6,778 nucleotides of DNA from JBCCZC01 sp039188505 (lineage in GTDB: Bacteria > Pseudomonadota > Gammaproteobacteria > Xanthomonadales > SZUA-38), in NCBI GenBank assembly GCA_039188505.1, contig JBCCZC010000319.1:1-6778 (forward strand), read 5' to 3'. The translations under genes were made by a program, and so were the position numbers. The notes beneath the pieces were generated by a model, which saw only the letters and a list, made by a program, of their open reading frames with translations, did no database searches and was not told the DNA's origin. Shown piece by piece: positions 6,701-6,778 of this stretch (its first letter is position 1; the number at the start of each line of letters is the position of its first letter).

Positions 6701-6778
6701 TTCACCCTCCACGAGGGGGGAAGAGAGTGCCTTCGGCGACGTCGACACCTTCTCCCCTAACCGCAGGGGGGATCGCGG
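6701..6778. repeat. Tandem hairpins of related sequence, possible REP/BIME-like intergenic element
   Basis: Two hairpins sit in this non-coding tail. The first pairs CCCTC (6705-6709) with GAGGG (6713-6717) across a 3-base loop. The second pairs TCTCCCCT (6751-6758) with AGGGGGGA (6765-6772) across a 6-base loop, with one G-T wobble. The right arms share AGGGGGGA, so the units look like diverged direct copies. In addition, AGGGGGGAAG (6714-6723) is complementary to CTTCTCCCCT (6749-6758) with one wobble, permitting an alternative larger fold. C-rich/G-rich hairpin pairs of this type are common among dispersed extragenic repeats in GC-rich Proteobacteria. Copy number elsewhere cannot be seen here, and the element may continue past the window end. 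No T-tract is present for an intrinsic terminator. Confidence 0.45.

Noticed and set aside
6751..6772. Second tail hairpin considered as an intrinsic terminator of the operon
   Set aside because: The stem is reasonable but is followed by GATCGCGG up to the window end (the last paired G-A is within it), with no T-tract; a repeat element fits better.

Overview
This window is a GC-rich bacterial chromosome segment. It holds the conserved outer-membrane biogenesis and housekeeping cluster lptD-surA-pdxA-rsmA, preceded by a predicted zinc aminopeptidase lipoprotein gene and a divergently oriented, truncated SAM-dependent methyltransferase gene. The gene order lptD-surA-pdxA-rsmA is the classical gammaproteobacterial arrangement, as in E. 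coli, where apaG-apaH follow. High GC, two GTG starts and visibly Asp/Glu-rich proteins would suit a high-GC gammaproteobacterium, perhaps a halotolerant or halophilic one. That habitat and any finer placement are inference only.

Layout: positions 1-344 (minus strand) hold the N-terminal 114 residues of a class I methyltransferase cut by the window edge. A plus-strand block then runs without a real gap from about 286 or 343 to 6607: a COG4324/PF10023-type aminopeptidase lipoprotein, then lptD (10-nt gap), surA (3-nt gap), pdxA (4-nt gap, GTG start) and rsmA (2-nt gap, GTG start). The spacing implies one transcript with strong translational coupling. The last 171 bases are non-coding and hold a perfect 16-bp palindrome and two hairpins with related sequence. 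No apaG start is seen right after rsmA.

How the genes work together: SurA is the periplasmic chaperone for outer-membrane beta-barrels, and LptD, the LPS-insertion barrel, is one of its known clients. The upstream lipoprotein peptidase is the less usual partner, and its linkage to lptD hints at a cell-envelope role. PdxA (vitamin B6 synthesis) and RsmA (16S rRNA dimethylation) are metabolic and ribosomal passengers of the operon, as in other Gammaproteobacteria.

All complete genes look intact, with no frameshifts or missing key motifs. I see no mobile element, CRISPR array, tRNA or rRNA, and no evidence of an undescribed system. The points most worth checking are the peptidase-lptD linkage, the overlapping divergent start codons at 342-345, and the repeat-like tail.
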